Below, piece after piece: positions 1 to 8,711 of a DNA stretch of 20,000 nt (positions are counted from its first letter, which is position 1; the number at the start of each line of letters is the position of its first letter). The stretch comes from Paulinella micropora. Lineage: Eukaryota > Cercozoa > Imbricatea > Euglyphida > Paulinellidae. The position numbers and the translations under genes are program-made. Below the pieces are notes generated by a model. That model had not been told where the DNA came from. It made no database searches and saw nothing but the letters and a program-made list of their open reading frames with translations. The stretch spans positions 270,001 through 290,000 of the forward strand of contig WBZZ01000391.1 in NCBI GenBank assembly GCA_019918135.1, read 5' to 3'.

Positions 1-165
1 CTCGGGCGGAGGTTTTGTATACAGCACGAAAACTGCAGTTCTTCTCGGGGAGGATGTTTTGTTACAGCATGAAAACACCGACAGGTTTGCTCACATATAA
101 ATATAAAGTACTTAGATATTTTGTATACAGCGACGACGACGACGACGACTGCTGCTCACATATAA
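1..165. repeat. Diverged short tandem repeats with a GAC microsatellite
   Basis: Three imperfect copies of a unit containing TTTTGTATACAGC are visible. The first starts near 13, the second near 57 (TTTTGTTACAGC) and the third near 118. Copies 1 and 2 also share a CTCGGG-GGAGG lead and a GAAAAC tail, giving a unit of about 44 nt. Copies 2 and 3 both end in GCTCACATATAA (89-100 and 154-165). In copy 3 the centre is replaced by a GAC trinucleotide run at about 131-149. No convincing ORF is present. The function is unknown and it may simply be a decaying minisatellite. Confidence 0.5.
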
Positions 166-693
166 GGTTCAGTGAAACTAGAAAATGCCTCATCGCGTTT
201 GCACTGTCGTTTAGCCCCGTAATTTATCAGTTTATTTAATAAATATTTATTTTAAAATAATTTAATAATGATAAATTTAGACTTTGGAATATTAATATTA
301 AAATCTCTTAATATAAATATGTATACATACCGGTACCAGCCATGCTATTTTAGTATATGAATTAATACTATAAATAAACTTAAGTATACATACACAATAA
401 AATAGCTGTACTATTAATAAATTTCATGATTTTATTATTTTTTTCATGTTCAAGTATTAATATAAAATAAAATTTATTACAAAAGTTTTTGCTGCCCAAT
501 GTCCATTGTCTGCCGCCCCCCCTTTGAAGATGATTTTCAGCTGAGTTGCCACCTGGCAACCACAAGGTCATTAAGAGTCACATTGATTAATACGACGGCG
601 TTTTACATTTTTTTGAGGGATTCCGTGCTGTTTGTGCCACGAGTGACATGTTCGCCCGCCCCCCCCCACACAGCGGCACATCTGGCCCACAGG
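166..693. other. AT-rich non-coding left flank
   Basis: This stretch is mostly AT-rich (especially 230-480), has many stops in all frames and no recognisable protein. It ends in a more GC-rich segment with a C-run (about 650-667) directly before the retrotransposon LTR. A perfect 7-bp inverted repeat with a 2-nt loop, GTTGCCA-CC-TGGCAAC, lies at 545-560. No gene was found. Confidence 0.5.
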
Positions 694-932
694 TGTATTG
701 CCCCCAATGATAGCTCGTAAAAAGTCAGTAATACAACCAAACACAGTCCTCAAAAGATGAGAATGATGTCTCGTTATATTAGCTCAGTGAAGCAGAAAAG
801 GAAAACTGCAACAGACCAGGAATAAAATGGCATCAGGTCCAATCCGGACAAACGATACTGGAAAAATAGGCTGGTGCACCTGTCACCAGGAAAAGGTACT
901 TTTTATCGGCTATCCGGGGGGTGATGCCTACA
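694..932 (-). repeat. 3' LTR of the Ty3/Gypsy element
   Basis: This copy matches 11194-11432 at all but three positions. On the minus strand it begins TGTAGG and ends AATACA, so it has TG...CA ends and a 4-bp TGTA/TACA terminal inverted repeat, typical of LTRs. A TATA-like GATAAAAAG lies about 25 nt from the minus-strand start (899-907). A second AT motif, CTAATATAACG, lies at 772-782. Either could be a core promoter, but this is inference. A purine-rich tract abuts it on the internal side. Confidence 0.93.
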
Positions 933-950
933 GTACCCCCTCCCGATTTT
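933..950 (-). other. Polypurine tract upstream of the 3' LTR
   Basis: On the minus strand the bases before the 3' LTR read AAAATCGGGAGGGGGTAC. The G-rich core GGGAGGGGG (936-944) is where plus-strand DNA synthesis is usually primed in LTR elements. A three-base TAC separates the core from the LTR start, slightly more than the usual abutment. The position and composition agree with the assigned element polarity. Confidence 0.7.
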
Positions 951-1271
951 ATGACGGAAATAGCATTTTCGTCATACACCTTCTGATTTCTTTCTGCAAA
1001 TAGTATGCGCTATGGAGTCATGCCACACAGCGCATCGACCCACGGATAGACGCTAAAAGACGATAAATATATCCTCGTACTGCACGTCAAAGCGGATTCT
1101 CTAGCCGTTCTTGTAATTTTAAACTCCTTCCCCTCAATCTCTCTCTCTCTTTTTTTTTTTTTTTTTTTTCGGCAGTATGTCAAGAACAAACGTACTATTA
1201 ATAAAAAAATACAAGCAACGTGGTGCTGTAGTACGATTCCCCCTTTGATCTCCTTCTTCTTCTTATCATTA

Positions 1272-1304
<33 letters not shown>

Positions 1305-1796
1305 ACAGGGAGATCGTAAGTACATTGTCTTTTTTTAATGACATACCCTTGTATAAGGCGGATATCCTATAATATAGTATTAGGGGGCCAGTCCTAATAG
1401 CTATATCCGAAGTCGGGGTGTATGTACCCGACCCTGCGATATACCGACACAAGTAGAGATTGACCTTGCTCAGGTACGACAGTATATAATCTATCGTTAA
1501 AAAATAATTTAATGAAAGTTTCAGAGAACATTTCATTTTCGAGAACATCATCCCAGGACTTGTAAGAGGGTCATACCCGGGAACACCATCGCTCAATACA
1601 CTAGCGATCCCCGTATACGGTGTAGTATCATTGTCGATCGACCTTTCGCACTCGTATGTTGCGATCGAATGCCAAGTTATATCACTGAGTCTTTTTAATA
1701 TTCATATTGATAACTGATGATGCATGATCAAATCATGATACGCCGTGGGCAATCAACCAGTTTATTTGAGACGCATAAAGAAAAATAGTTTCTTTG
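951..1796 (-). other. 3' non-coding region of the retrotransposon with microsatellites
   Basis: About 850 bp lies between ORF5 and the polypurine tract. It contains a short CT run (about 1138-1150), a T-run of about 20 (1150-1169) and an ATT trinucleotide run (about 1268-1303). An open frame of 132 codons at 1198-1596 (minus) is largely produced by the ATT repeat, which translates as poly-Asn, and does not look like a gene. An ordinary Ty3/Gypsy 3' region is much shorter, so this may hold regulatory RNA sequence or later expansions. Confidence 0.55.
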
Positions 1797-2390
1797 TTAC
1801 TGCCTTCGTCGTCTGGCGCGGATTTCTTTACCTGGTGGAGGACCACCAACAAAAGTCAGATCGAACTTTGACTGTTCGAGAATGTCCCAGATCTTATTAG
1901 GGATTCCGCCCAACGATAATTCAAAAGGGACATCAAGCACTCCTCTTGGCAGTGTCTGAATGGTCCACGCAGTGTAATCCTTGTCTCTGGGAGTAATTGT
2001 ATCATCCCATGTCTCGAGACTTTTTGCGTCTTTATATACTGGCAGATAATGTCTTGCCTTTGGATCCTCAACCGGGTCCATACTTCTCCAGAACTGGAGT
2101 ATCGGTTGTACTATCTTTGCGGCTGATGATATTTTGAGTGTCCGTGTGACACGCATCTGTCGTGGGACCGCCACGACCCGCATCAAGTATAAGTCTGAGA
2201 GAGTGTCATCAGCGACATGTTGTTCCGCTGGTCTCATCAGATAGAAAGCATCTTTCACCCATGCGATGGTTGCTATCGCATCGCCTTCCTTCCATCGCTC
2301 ATGGACAATCTCAACGTTGCCCGCGTTTGGGTCAGTGTCCGTCCCCTCCTCCTCCTGGTGGACGCCCTTTGATCTCATCGACCTCATCAC
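1797..2390 (-). CDS. Retrotransposon ORF5, unknown accessory protein
   Basis: About 197 residues follow the integrase ORF. The frame overlaps the ORF4 stop as GTGATG: the ORF4 stop TGA is 2389-2387, a GTG lies at 2390-2388 and the first ATG at 2387-2385, so the stop and ATG form a TGATG overlap. I chose ATG 2387 as the likeliest eukaryotic start. The product has an acidic patch near residues 13-20 (EEEGTDTD), no clear membrane segment and a basic tail (RARRRRQ) that might bind nucleic acid or act as a nuclear signal. I recognise no family. Extra ORFs after pol are known in some Ty3/Gypsy elements (envelope-like or other), but no envelope features such as a signal peptide are visible. The -1 frame is open from 2414, so it could instead be a frameshifted extension of ORF4. 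Confidence 0.7.
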   Translation of the reverse strand: MMRSMRSKGVHQEEEGTDTDPNAGNVEIVHERWKEGDAIATIAWVKDAFYLMRPAEQHVADDTLSDLYLMRVVAVPRQMRVTRTLKISSAAKIVQPILQFWRSMDPVEDPKARHYLPVYKDAKSLETWDDTITPRDKDYTAWTIQTLPRGVLDVPFELSLGGIPNKIWDILEQSKFDLTFVGGPPPGKEIRARRRRQ

Positions 2391-5300
2391 CTTCCCGGTT
2401 GGTCGTTGATAAGATCATTCCGCGCTCTCCTTAGCTGCGCCTCTGTGATCTTCTCCTTCTTTCCGCTATGCTCTCGCGGAGACTTGGACTGAGTCCCCAC
2501 CGCGCTTATGCGGTCAGTCTTCTCCTTACTGTCCACCTCACTCTCCTCCTTCTCAGCTATCGGTGCCCGATAAGCATCGTCTTGGTCTATGCCAGCCTCC
2601 TTGTGGATGGGCGGCACCTCTTTGAAATCGTCCTTCATCCGTTTTAACGCCTCCTCAACGGATTCATCTTCCAGTAAGAAAGGATCATACTTAATCAGCC
2701 TTCTTACATTCACAATTTGCACCTTCCCTCTACCCCTGATCTTGTAGTTCAGAGGTCCCGTCTGTTCCATAATCTGATAAGGTCCTTTCCAGTGAGTGAA
2801 CAGCTTGGAGCTGACTCCCTTCGGGACCTGAGGATGGTACAACAGTACAATATCCCCAACCTGAAATTTGATCTGATCCAAGTGCGCTTGTCGCACCCCT
2901 TCAGCATCAGTCTTTCGGCGCTCCGCCTCTCTATGCGCCCTGACTATTTGTTCCGCCTCCATCTTCACTCTAAGTCTCATCCCAAACAACTCATCCGCAT
3001 CCGCCCAAGTGTCTTTTGGGTGAAGGAGCGAAGTCGGGATATCAGGCTCACGCCCATATACTAACTGATATGGCGAGATTGAGCTCTTCGAGCCTCCTAA
3101 CGCCGTAGAGGGTAGACAGTTCATTGCAAACGCAAATGATGGTGCTGCCTCGACCCATGCTCTTTGATTCTCCTTCTTCGTGCAATACATCTTTAGCGAG
3201 GCTTTGAGGGGTCTGTGTACCCGCTCGATTTTTCCATTTGCTCGCGGGTTATAGGCAGTAACATATTGCCATTTCATCCCGTAATACTTAGATAGTTTGT
3301 CGATGACCTCGTTATTAAAGTCCGAGCCTCGATCAGAACATATCTTTCTTGGTACTCCGATCTGTGAGATGATCCTATCGATCAGCGCCTCGGCAGTCGT
3401 CTTGCATGTAACGTCTTTGACAGGGATGATCCACACATAGTTGGTGGCTCTGTCAATAGCCGTAAGGAGGTATTTGTAACCACCCTTCGATTCTGGGAAA
3501 GGTCCCACATGATCAATGTGTATAAACTCAAACATCCCCGCATGAAGAGGAAATTCGCCAATCAGGCCGAAATTTGCCTTCAGTGGTGTTTTGTTTATCT
3601 TGCACGGGATGCATGCATCCACCGCCTGATCTATCTCCTCCTTCATCTTCTTCCACCAGAATCGCCTCGCTACGAACATGTGAGTTCGTTGTCGACCCGG
3701 ATGCGCCAAAAGTGGGCAATTGTGGGCTGCGACAAATATAAATCGTCTCAGACTCTCCGGTACCCAAAGGGTCCATTTGTCCGGCTGTGACGCATAGCGA
3801 CCGTGAAGGCCCTTGTACCACAGTAGACCATCTCTCCATCCCATCTCCTTCATCTGATCTTTGATCGCTTTCGTCATCCTTAGCTCATCCGGGTTCTGAT
3901 ATAACTGTATGAGTTCCTTAAACTCCGGATCTTGAGCCTGTTGTTGCCTCCATGCGGTAGGCGAGGCTATATGGATAGTACCATCTTCTAGCCGTACCCC
4001 GATTCTTTCCGGGTCATCATCTAGGTCACTTCTCCGCTCTTGAGGAGGCTCCGCATAAACTTCCTGCGTCTCCTCTTCTTCCTTCATGTTCGCCTTCGCA
4101 TTCTCATATACCTCATAGGACCACTCAGCGTCATCCTGGGTATGTAGCTCACAACATATCCCGTGATCCGGGCCTTGTGGACTGTACCGTAGACCTGTGC
4201 GGTCATATCGGACTCCACTCGCCATCTCCATCGCCTCAATGTGGCTGACCTCATACACCTTGTCAGTGGACAAGTCTTCCATCTCCACCGTGGACACCAA
4301 CGCCGATACTTCTGAGTTAAACTCTAGCCTAGAGAGGCTATCAGCGACCACATTTCGCTTCCCCGGTAGATGGACCATTGTAAAATCGAAACAAGACAAG
4401 AACGCTTGCCACCGCGCCAGCCGTCCCGTCTGTTCATGATTCATCAACCATAACAGGTTATGATGATCAGTTCTAACAATAAATTGAGGTCCTCCCCACA
4501 AATACTCTCTGAGCCTCTTGAGGGCCCATACTACCGCCAACGCCTCTCTTTGCCTTGTGCAATAGTTTCTCTCCGCCGCACACAACTTCCTACTAATAAA
4601 CATGATTGGGCGTAATTTCTTCTCCTCATCCTCTTGTTGTAATACAGCCCCAATCGCAAACTTAGATGCGTCTGTATCGACTACGAATTGTTTCGTAAAG
4701 TCGGGCATCGTTAACACCAGTCCTCCGTCCTTCGGGTCTTTGTAAATAAGATCTTTGAGCGCATGAAACGCTTGCAAAGCCTCTTCGTCCCACTTCTCAA
4801 AGTCTCCAAAATCTATCATTTTCTCCAACTTAGCCCGTGTTGCACCCCAATCGGGTATAAACTGGCTATAGTATTGCGCCATCGCAAGGAATGAGTGCAA
4901 TTCAGTGCGGTTCTTCGGTATCGGTCGATTCATAATCTCCTCCCTCTTCTCTTTGGATATCGAGACTCGATTATGGGAGATCTCGTACCCTAAGTATGTC
5001 ACACTCGTCTTGGCAAGTTGACACTTCTTCAGATTGCACTTCAGGCCAAAAGCTCCGATGCGCCTGAATATATCGGACAAATGATCGATATGCTCCTCCA
5101 TTGTGTTAGAGTATACGATAATGTCATCGATATAGCAAAATGCATATTCTCCCGCCTTCTGTCCCCGCCTTCTCATGAAGCCTCCGTCAGACAAATCATC
5201 GTACTGACTGCTCAACATCTTCTGCATTGCCTTCTGGAAAAGTCCTGGGGCTTGCTTGAGGCCCATCGGAAGCACTTTCCATTGATATATTTCCATACCC

Positions 5301-5866
5301 ACCACAAACGCCGTCAGCCATCTGGACTTTTCCTCCAGTGGTATCTGCCAGAAGCCATTCTTAAGGTCAATGACCGAATAGAATTTTGCATTCCGCAGTA
5401 CTCTCCTTCCTTCTTCTAATGTCGGGAGAGGATTTCTCTCTTCCTCCAGCACCTTGTTAACACGAGCATAGTTAACTGTCAGGCGCCATTCTCCTCCTGG
5501 CTTCGGCACTATTCTCGGCTGTGAGACTATTGGAGATGTTGATCTCTCAATAAAGTCCTCATTGAGCAGCTGTCTTGCTAGCTCCTCCGCTATCTTCGCC
5601 TCATGTATACTCAAATTCGCCCTTCGTGGTGCCGGTGACGGCTCCGCACCCGGTATTTTGTAAATAACCGCAGTGAAGTCTTCAGGCTTGACACCACCTG
5701 CATGTGGAGGGTCAAAAATTTCCTTGTTCGCCTCTAATTTGGCTTTTAAAAGCTCCTTCTCCTTCTCCGTGCCTACTCCTTCTTCCAATATTTTCCGCGC
5801 AGCCTCTTGAAAATCTTCATCAGACATCTGCTTATGTTGCTTGAGGGGTTCTCTGTCCTCCTCCAA
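2387..5866 (-). CDS. pol: Pol: reverse transcriptase, RNase H and integrase (Ty3/Gypsy)
   Basis: This protein copies the element RNA into DNA and inserts it. Numbering follows the 1159-residue frame. Reverse transcriptase: about 95-300, with D167 in VIDLKNGF and the catalytic YIDD at 245-248. RNase H: about 390-515, with D399 (TDAS), E441 and D467 (RTDHHN), ending in ADSLSR. Integrase: zinc-binding H715, H722, C752, C755, then the catalytic triad D785, D845 and E881 with 35 residues between the last two, then a GPY/F-like module at about 1021-1045 (HWKGPYQI). About 15 extra residues lie before YIDD. The nominal start at 5866 is TTG. The frame is actually open from 5905 and overlaps ORF3, so translation probably enters from ORF3 by a frameshift or reinitiation. 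All catalytic residues are present, so the enzyme looks active. Confidence 0.95.
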   Translation of the reverse strand: MEEDREPLKQHKQMSDEDFQEAARKILEEGVGTEKEKELLKAKLEANKEIFDPPHAGGVKPEDFTAVIYKIPGAEPSPAPRRANLSIHEAKIAEELARQLLNEDFIERSTSPIVSQPRIVPKPGGEWRLTVNYARVNKVLEEERNPLPTLEEGRRVLRNAKFYSVIDLKNGFWQIPLEEKSRWLTAFVVGMEIYQWKVLPMGLKQAPGLFQKAMQKMLSSQYDDLSDGGFMRRRGQKAGEYAFCYIDDIIVYSNTMEEHIDHLSDIFRRIGAFGLKCNLKKCQLAKTSVTYLGYEISHNRVSISKEKREEIMNRPIPKNRTELHSFLAMAQYYSQFIPDWGATRAKLEKMIDFGDFEKWDEEALQAFHALKDLIYKDPKDGGLVLTMPDFTKQFVVDTDASKFAIGAVLQQEDEEKKLRPIMFISRKLCAAERNYCTRQREALAVVWALKRLREYLWGGPQFIVRTDHHNLLWLMNHEQTGRLARWQAFLSCFDFTMVHLPGKRNVVADSLSRLEFNSEVSALVSTVEMEDLSTDKVYEVSHIEAMEMASGVRYDRTGLRYSPQGPDHGICCELHTQDDAEWSYEVYENAKANMKEEEETQEVYAEPPQERRSDLDDDPERIGVRLEDGTIHIASPTAWRQQQAQDPEFKELIQLYQNPDELRMTKAIKDQMKEMGWRDGLLWYKGLHGRYASQPDKWTLWVPESLRRFIFVAAHNCPLLAHPGRQRTHMFVARRFWWKKMKEEIDQAVDACIPCKINKTPLKANFGLIGEFPLHAGMFEFIHIDHVGPFPESKGGYKYLLTAIDRATNYVWIIPVKDVTCKTTAEALIDRIISQIGVPRKICSDRGSDFNNEVIDKLSKYYGMKWQYVTAYNPRANGKIERVHRPLKASLKMYCTKKENQRAWVEAAPSFAFAMNCLPSTALGGSKSSISPYQLVYGREPDIPTSLLHPKDTWADADELFGMRLRVKMEAEQIVRAHREAERRKTDAEGVRQAHLDQIKFQVGDIVLLYHPQVPKGVSSKLFTHWKGPYQIMEQTGPLNYKIRGRGKVQIVNVRRLIKYDPFLLEDESVEEALKRMKDDFKEVPPIHKEAGIDQDDAYRAPIAEKEESEVDSKEKTDRISAVGTQSKSPREHSGKKEKITEAQLRRARNDLINDQPGR

Positions 5867-5892
5867 GCCTAAGTCCTCTTCCGAGACATCAT

Positions 5893-7575
5893 CTAGGCCG
5901 TCTTTTCATACGTGACCATGTCCGGCTCATCATCTTTACCGAGCTCCACCAACATGTCAATAAGTCTCGCGTATTGCAAAGGAGCCTTACGGGTGTAAAA
6001 ACCATCAAAGCATGTGAATGCTTGCGGTATCAATTTCAACTTGTCGAGGTCTCTGAGCTTCCGCTTGTATGCACTGCTCTGCTCACGAGTTCCCATACGA
6101 CAAGCCACCACTAGCTGTTGCTTGCGAGAGGGTACCGGTATAGGATGATCAATAAGCCGGTCCCTTATTTCCTGCGCCCATATCGCCTTCTCATTATATG
6201 GCAGGATAATAGTATACGGCTTATTATTTTCAAATAAAGTCCGTAAGCATTTCTTCACTTCAGTTAGTGAACGCGGCCACGTGGGCTCGTCACCCCAGAA
6301 ATCAGTAATAAAACTTTTAATAGTTTCTGGTGGAGTATCCGGGATTCGCACCGTTCTCCTTGGTACAAACGCCTCCCTTTTTTCTTCTCCTACTTTCGCA
6401 TGGAAACAGTATCCGTTAGTAATATGGACATCTGCTCCTACTCCTTCCGCGAATCTCGCCAACGACGGGCTTCTTTGTGCGACACATATAATCTCCTCCT
6501 TTCGCTTCTCGATTAAGTCATCAATAGACTCTTTGTCCCAATGGCACATCGGAACTGTGACAGTGCACACCTGGGATTCCCAATTGTCGGTCCAGGACAG
6601 CTCATCCGGTCTTACGACATGGGGGTGAACGTACACCTCAAGTGCCTCATGTGCGATGGCCATCTTTTTATGATCCGTCGCTAGACTCAGCTCATAAGCC
6701 TCATAAGAGTCAGTAGCGTTAAAGGGATCAGTATCGTTCTCTTCTCCTCTTTTTACTCCATATATCACTCGCCGTGCGGTGCAATCAATCACAGCCCCCA
6801 TCGTAGCCAATTGGTCATACGATAGTAATATTGACCCGTGGTAACCGGGGACGACATAAAGGTCCATGCGGTATACTCGTGCGGATTTTAATTTAAAGGT
6901 CAGTGTGATGATGCCCGTGATGACCGTCCGGCTACCCACTCCCTTCAGAGTGCCAGTCGAATTTTTCATATTTCCGTCCACCCAGTCCCGGTATCGATTA
7001 AAAAACTTCCGGCCGACAATATTAATATTCGCCATCGTATCATTACCAACTTTTAATACTGTCTTCAATGTTTCACAATAAAGTTCCGTATAACACAGAG
7101 CATCGGGCCTGTGTATATTGGCTGCGAGAACAAGAACTTTACGTTCCAAATTTTGGAGTCTTGTCTCTAAGTTTTTCAACTCCTCCTTCTTCTCCTCCTG
7201 CTTCACCTCATTAACATTTTTATTATTCTGCGGTACTGGTGCATTTGCTATGTGAGCGACATTGTCTTGTGGTACTTGAGTACACACATTGTCTTTTTGC
7301 TCGCCACCCGCCGCGATCGTAGACATTGAGTCTGTTCGTGGTTGTTTGCTTGGCCGAGGCGATACGTCTGCCATTGGCCTCCTCGCCTCCATCGCAAGTC
7401 TCGCCTTCCTATTTGCATCAGTTATCATTGGTAACCGTGATGTATGAACGGGTATGAGACTACCTTGGGGCTGCAGTCTCTGTGTACCCACATCTTTGTA
7501 TTCACATAGAGGAAGCGTTGGCCCAGTCTGCACAACAGCATTAGAAAGCACTGTGACTTTAGGGTTAAACTTCAC
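5893..7575 (-). CDS. Retrotransposon ORF3: retropepsin-like region plus unknown domain
   Basis: About 560 residues. Residues 1-120 are low in recognisable features. 123-152 is Lys/Glu-rich and likely a coiled coil. 160-275 resembles a clan AA aspartic protease: a hydrophobic strand then D179-T-M-A-N where the family has DTGA, a flap-like GVGSRTVITG at 212-221, and ILLSYDQL at 249-256 where the family has an ILG-x-D-x-L pattern. Both signature glycines are replaced, so activity is uncertain. 290-560 is a domain I do not recognise, lying between protease and RT. The nominal start is GTG at 7575, overlapping the ORF2 TGA as GTGA; the frame is open from 7608. The stop TAG is 5895-5893, and ORF4 continues in the -1 frame. 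It would act in polyprotein maturation if active. Confidence 0.72.
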   Translation of the reverse strand: MKFNPKVTVLSNAVVQTGPTLPLCEYKDVGTQRLQPQGSLIPVHTSRLPMITDANRKARLAMEARRPMADVSPRPSKQPRTDSMSTIAAGGEQKDNVCTQVPQDNVAHIANAPVPQNNKNVNEVKQEEKKEELKNLETRLQNLERKVLVLAANIHRPDALCYTELYCETLKTVLKVGNDTMANINIVGRKFFNRYRDWVDGNMKNSTGTLKGVGSRTVITGIITLTFKLKSARVYRMDLYVVPGYHGSILLSYDQLATMGAVIDCTARRVIYGVKRGEENDTDPFNATDSYEAYELSLATDHKKMAIAHEALEVYVHPHVVRPDELSWTDNWESQVCTVTVPMCHWDKESIDDLIEKRKEEIICVAQRSPSLARFAEGVGADVHITNGYCFHAKVGEEKREAFVPRRTVRIPDTPPETIKSFITDFWGDEPTWPRSLTEVKKCLRTLFENNKPYTIILPYNEKAIWAQEIRDRLIDHPIPVPSRKQQLVVACRMGTREQSSAYKRKLRDLDKLKLIPQAFTCFDGFYTRKAPLQYARLIDMLVELGKDDEPDMVTYEKTA

Positions 7576-8711
7576 AGTCTTCTCCTTCCTCTCTTCTTCC
7601 CCCTCCAGTCATTCCACCACCTCGAAACGATTACCTTGAGTAGTGTCCGGGTAGGATGACGTATCGGTCTCCGAGGCAGTGTTGTAGGCCTGTGCTCGAC
7701 CGGAATTCGGGTTGGAGCTTGCCCATGAGCCTCCTCCTCCTCTTGGTGGGGGGGCTGGAGCTCGAACAGCTCTCCCTCCATAAGGGGTATATCCCCGACC
7801 TCCTCCTCTTCCTCTCTGAGGGGTTCCCTGCCACCTCGAGGCTCCTCTCCATGCTCCTCCTCCTCGTCCTCCTCCTCCTCCTCCTCCTCCTCCTGCCCTC
7901 TTTGAGAGGCTTTTAAGTTCTTTTGTCTCTCCCTTTCCTCCTTCTTCTCCTTCATCCTCTTCACATAGGCAATGATTGCCTCTCGTAACTCCTCATCATC
8001 ACACATATTGGCATACCAACCTTCGTTCGCAGTGGCAATCTGAAGCATATTGAAAAGGCCCGGTTCCTTGCCTTCCGTCCTGCTCAGAAAATTTGCCCTT
8101 GCTGTTGGGTTCTGCCTATCATGATTGAAAGAGCAGTCTCTGTTCTCCATCTGTGCCTTACACTGCAAGCCCGCGAACCACCTCCAGCATGCGGTCTTCA
8201 GGTCTGGCTCTCTCTGTCTCTTCCAACCGGCAACTCTGTTTGTGTACGTGGCTTGTGCGCCAACAGGCACACCGCCTGCATGTGCCGTATGTGCCTCCGT
8301 GAGCGAGTCCATGTTTGAGCATGCACTCATCACTTCTTGAAACAGTGCTGACGGAGCAACGCTTTGAACCGTATTTTCGAACACGTGTGTCTCGAGGAAG
8401 TTCTTGGACTTCACTGAGCTAAACGTCGAGCATTGTTGTATGAGCTGAGCAAGCTTGCTCGGGTTAACTGTGTGTAACGCCGAGAAGAAATAGAGGATGA
8501 TCGACTTGCGGCCATAGAATAGCCCATAGGAGGAAACTACCTCCGTAAGGGTCGCCGCCAAGCCAACAGCACTCCTCAAACTCATCGCCACTGTCTCAAA
8601 GATTTCAAATCCTATGAGAGTACCAGTGCAGAGATGCTGGTATCCATGAGATTGAAAATATGAAATGAGTGTGGCCACCGCCAGTTCACACTGAGCGTCT
8701 AGGCCTGTCAC
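7572..8711 (-). CDS. Retrotransposon ORF2: CCCH zinc finger, nucleocapsid-like
   Basis: About 379 residues. 1-135 is a mainly hydrophobic/helical region of unknown fold. A zinc finger follows with C175-x8-C184-x8-C193-x3-H197 (core CWRWFAGLQC then DCSFNH). This resembles CCCH RNA-binding fingers rather than the CCHC knuckle of most retroelement Gag proteins. About 265-325 is strongly acidic (runs of Glu), and the C-terminus is basic (GKKRGRRRL). An RNA-packaging, nucleocapsid-like role is inferred from position and finger. The nominal start is GTG at 8711, overlapping the ORF1 stop as GTGA. Without an AUG at the junction, translation by a frameshift or reinitiation is likely. A motif N-P-T-A-R-A-N-F-L at 201-209 resembles NPRATARFL in ORF1. 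Confidence 0.72.
   Translation of the reverse strand: MTGLDAQCELAVATLISYFQSHGYQHLCTGTLIGFEIFETVAMSLRSAVGLAATLTEVVSSYGLFYGRKSIILYFFSALHTVNPSKLAQLIQQCSTFSSVKSKNFLETHVFENTVQSVAPSALFQEVMSACSNMDSLTEAHTAHAGGVPVGAQATYTNRVAGWKRQREPDLKTACWRWFAGLQCKAQMENRDCSFNHDRQNPTARANFLSRTEGKEPGLFNMLQIATANEGWYANMCDDEELREAIIAYVKRMKEKKEERERQKNLKASQRGQEEEEEEEEDEEEEHGEEPRGGREPLREEEEEVGDIPLMEGELFELQPPHQEEEEAHGQAPTRIPVEHRPTTLPRRPIRHPTRTLLKVIVSRWWNDWRGKKRGRRRL

Noticed and set aside
689..698. Target-site duplication for the retrotransposon
   Set aside because: ACAGG on the left and GAGTA on the right do not match at 4, 5 or 6 bp.
1198..1596. Open frame of 132 codons on the minus strand
   Set aside because: Its central part is a poly-Asn/Arg run made by the ATT and TTC repeats, with no recognisable protein.
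7561..7610. GTG codons at 8711, 7575 and 2390 as true bacterial-type starts of an operon
   Set aside because: The GTGA overlaps look like bacterial translational coupling, but there is no Shine-Dalgarno logic in a eukaryotic LTR element. A frameshift or reinitiation is more likely.
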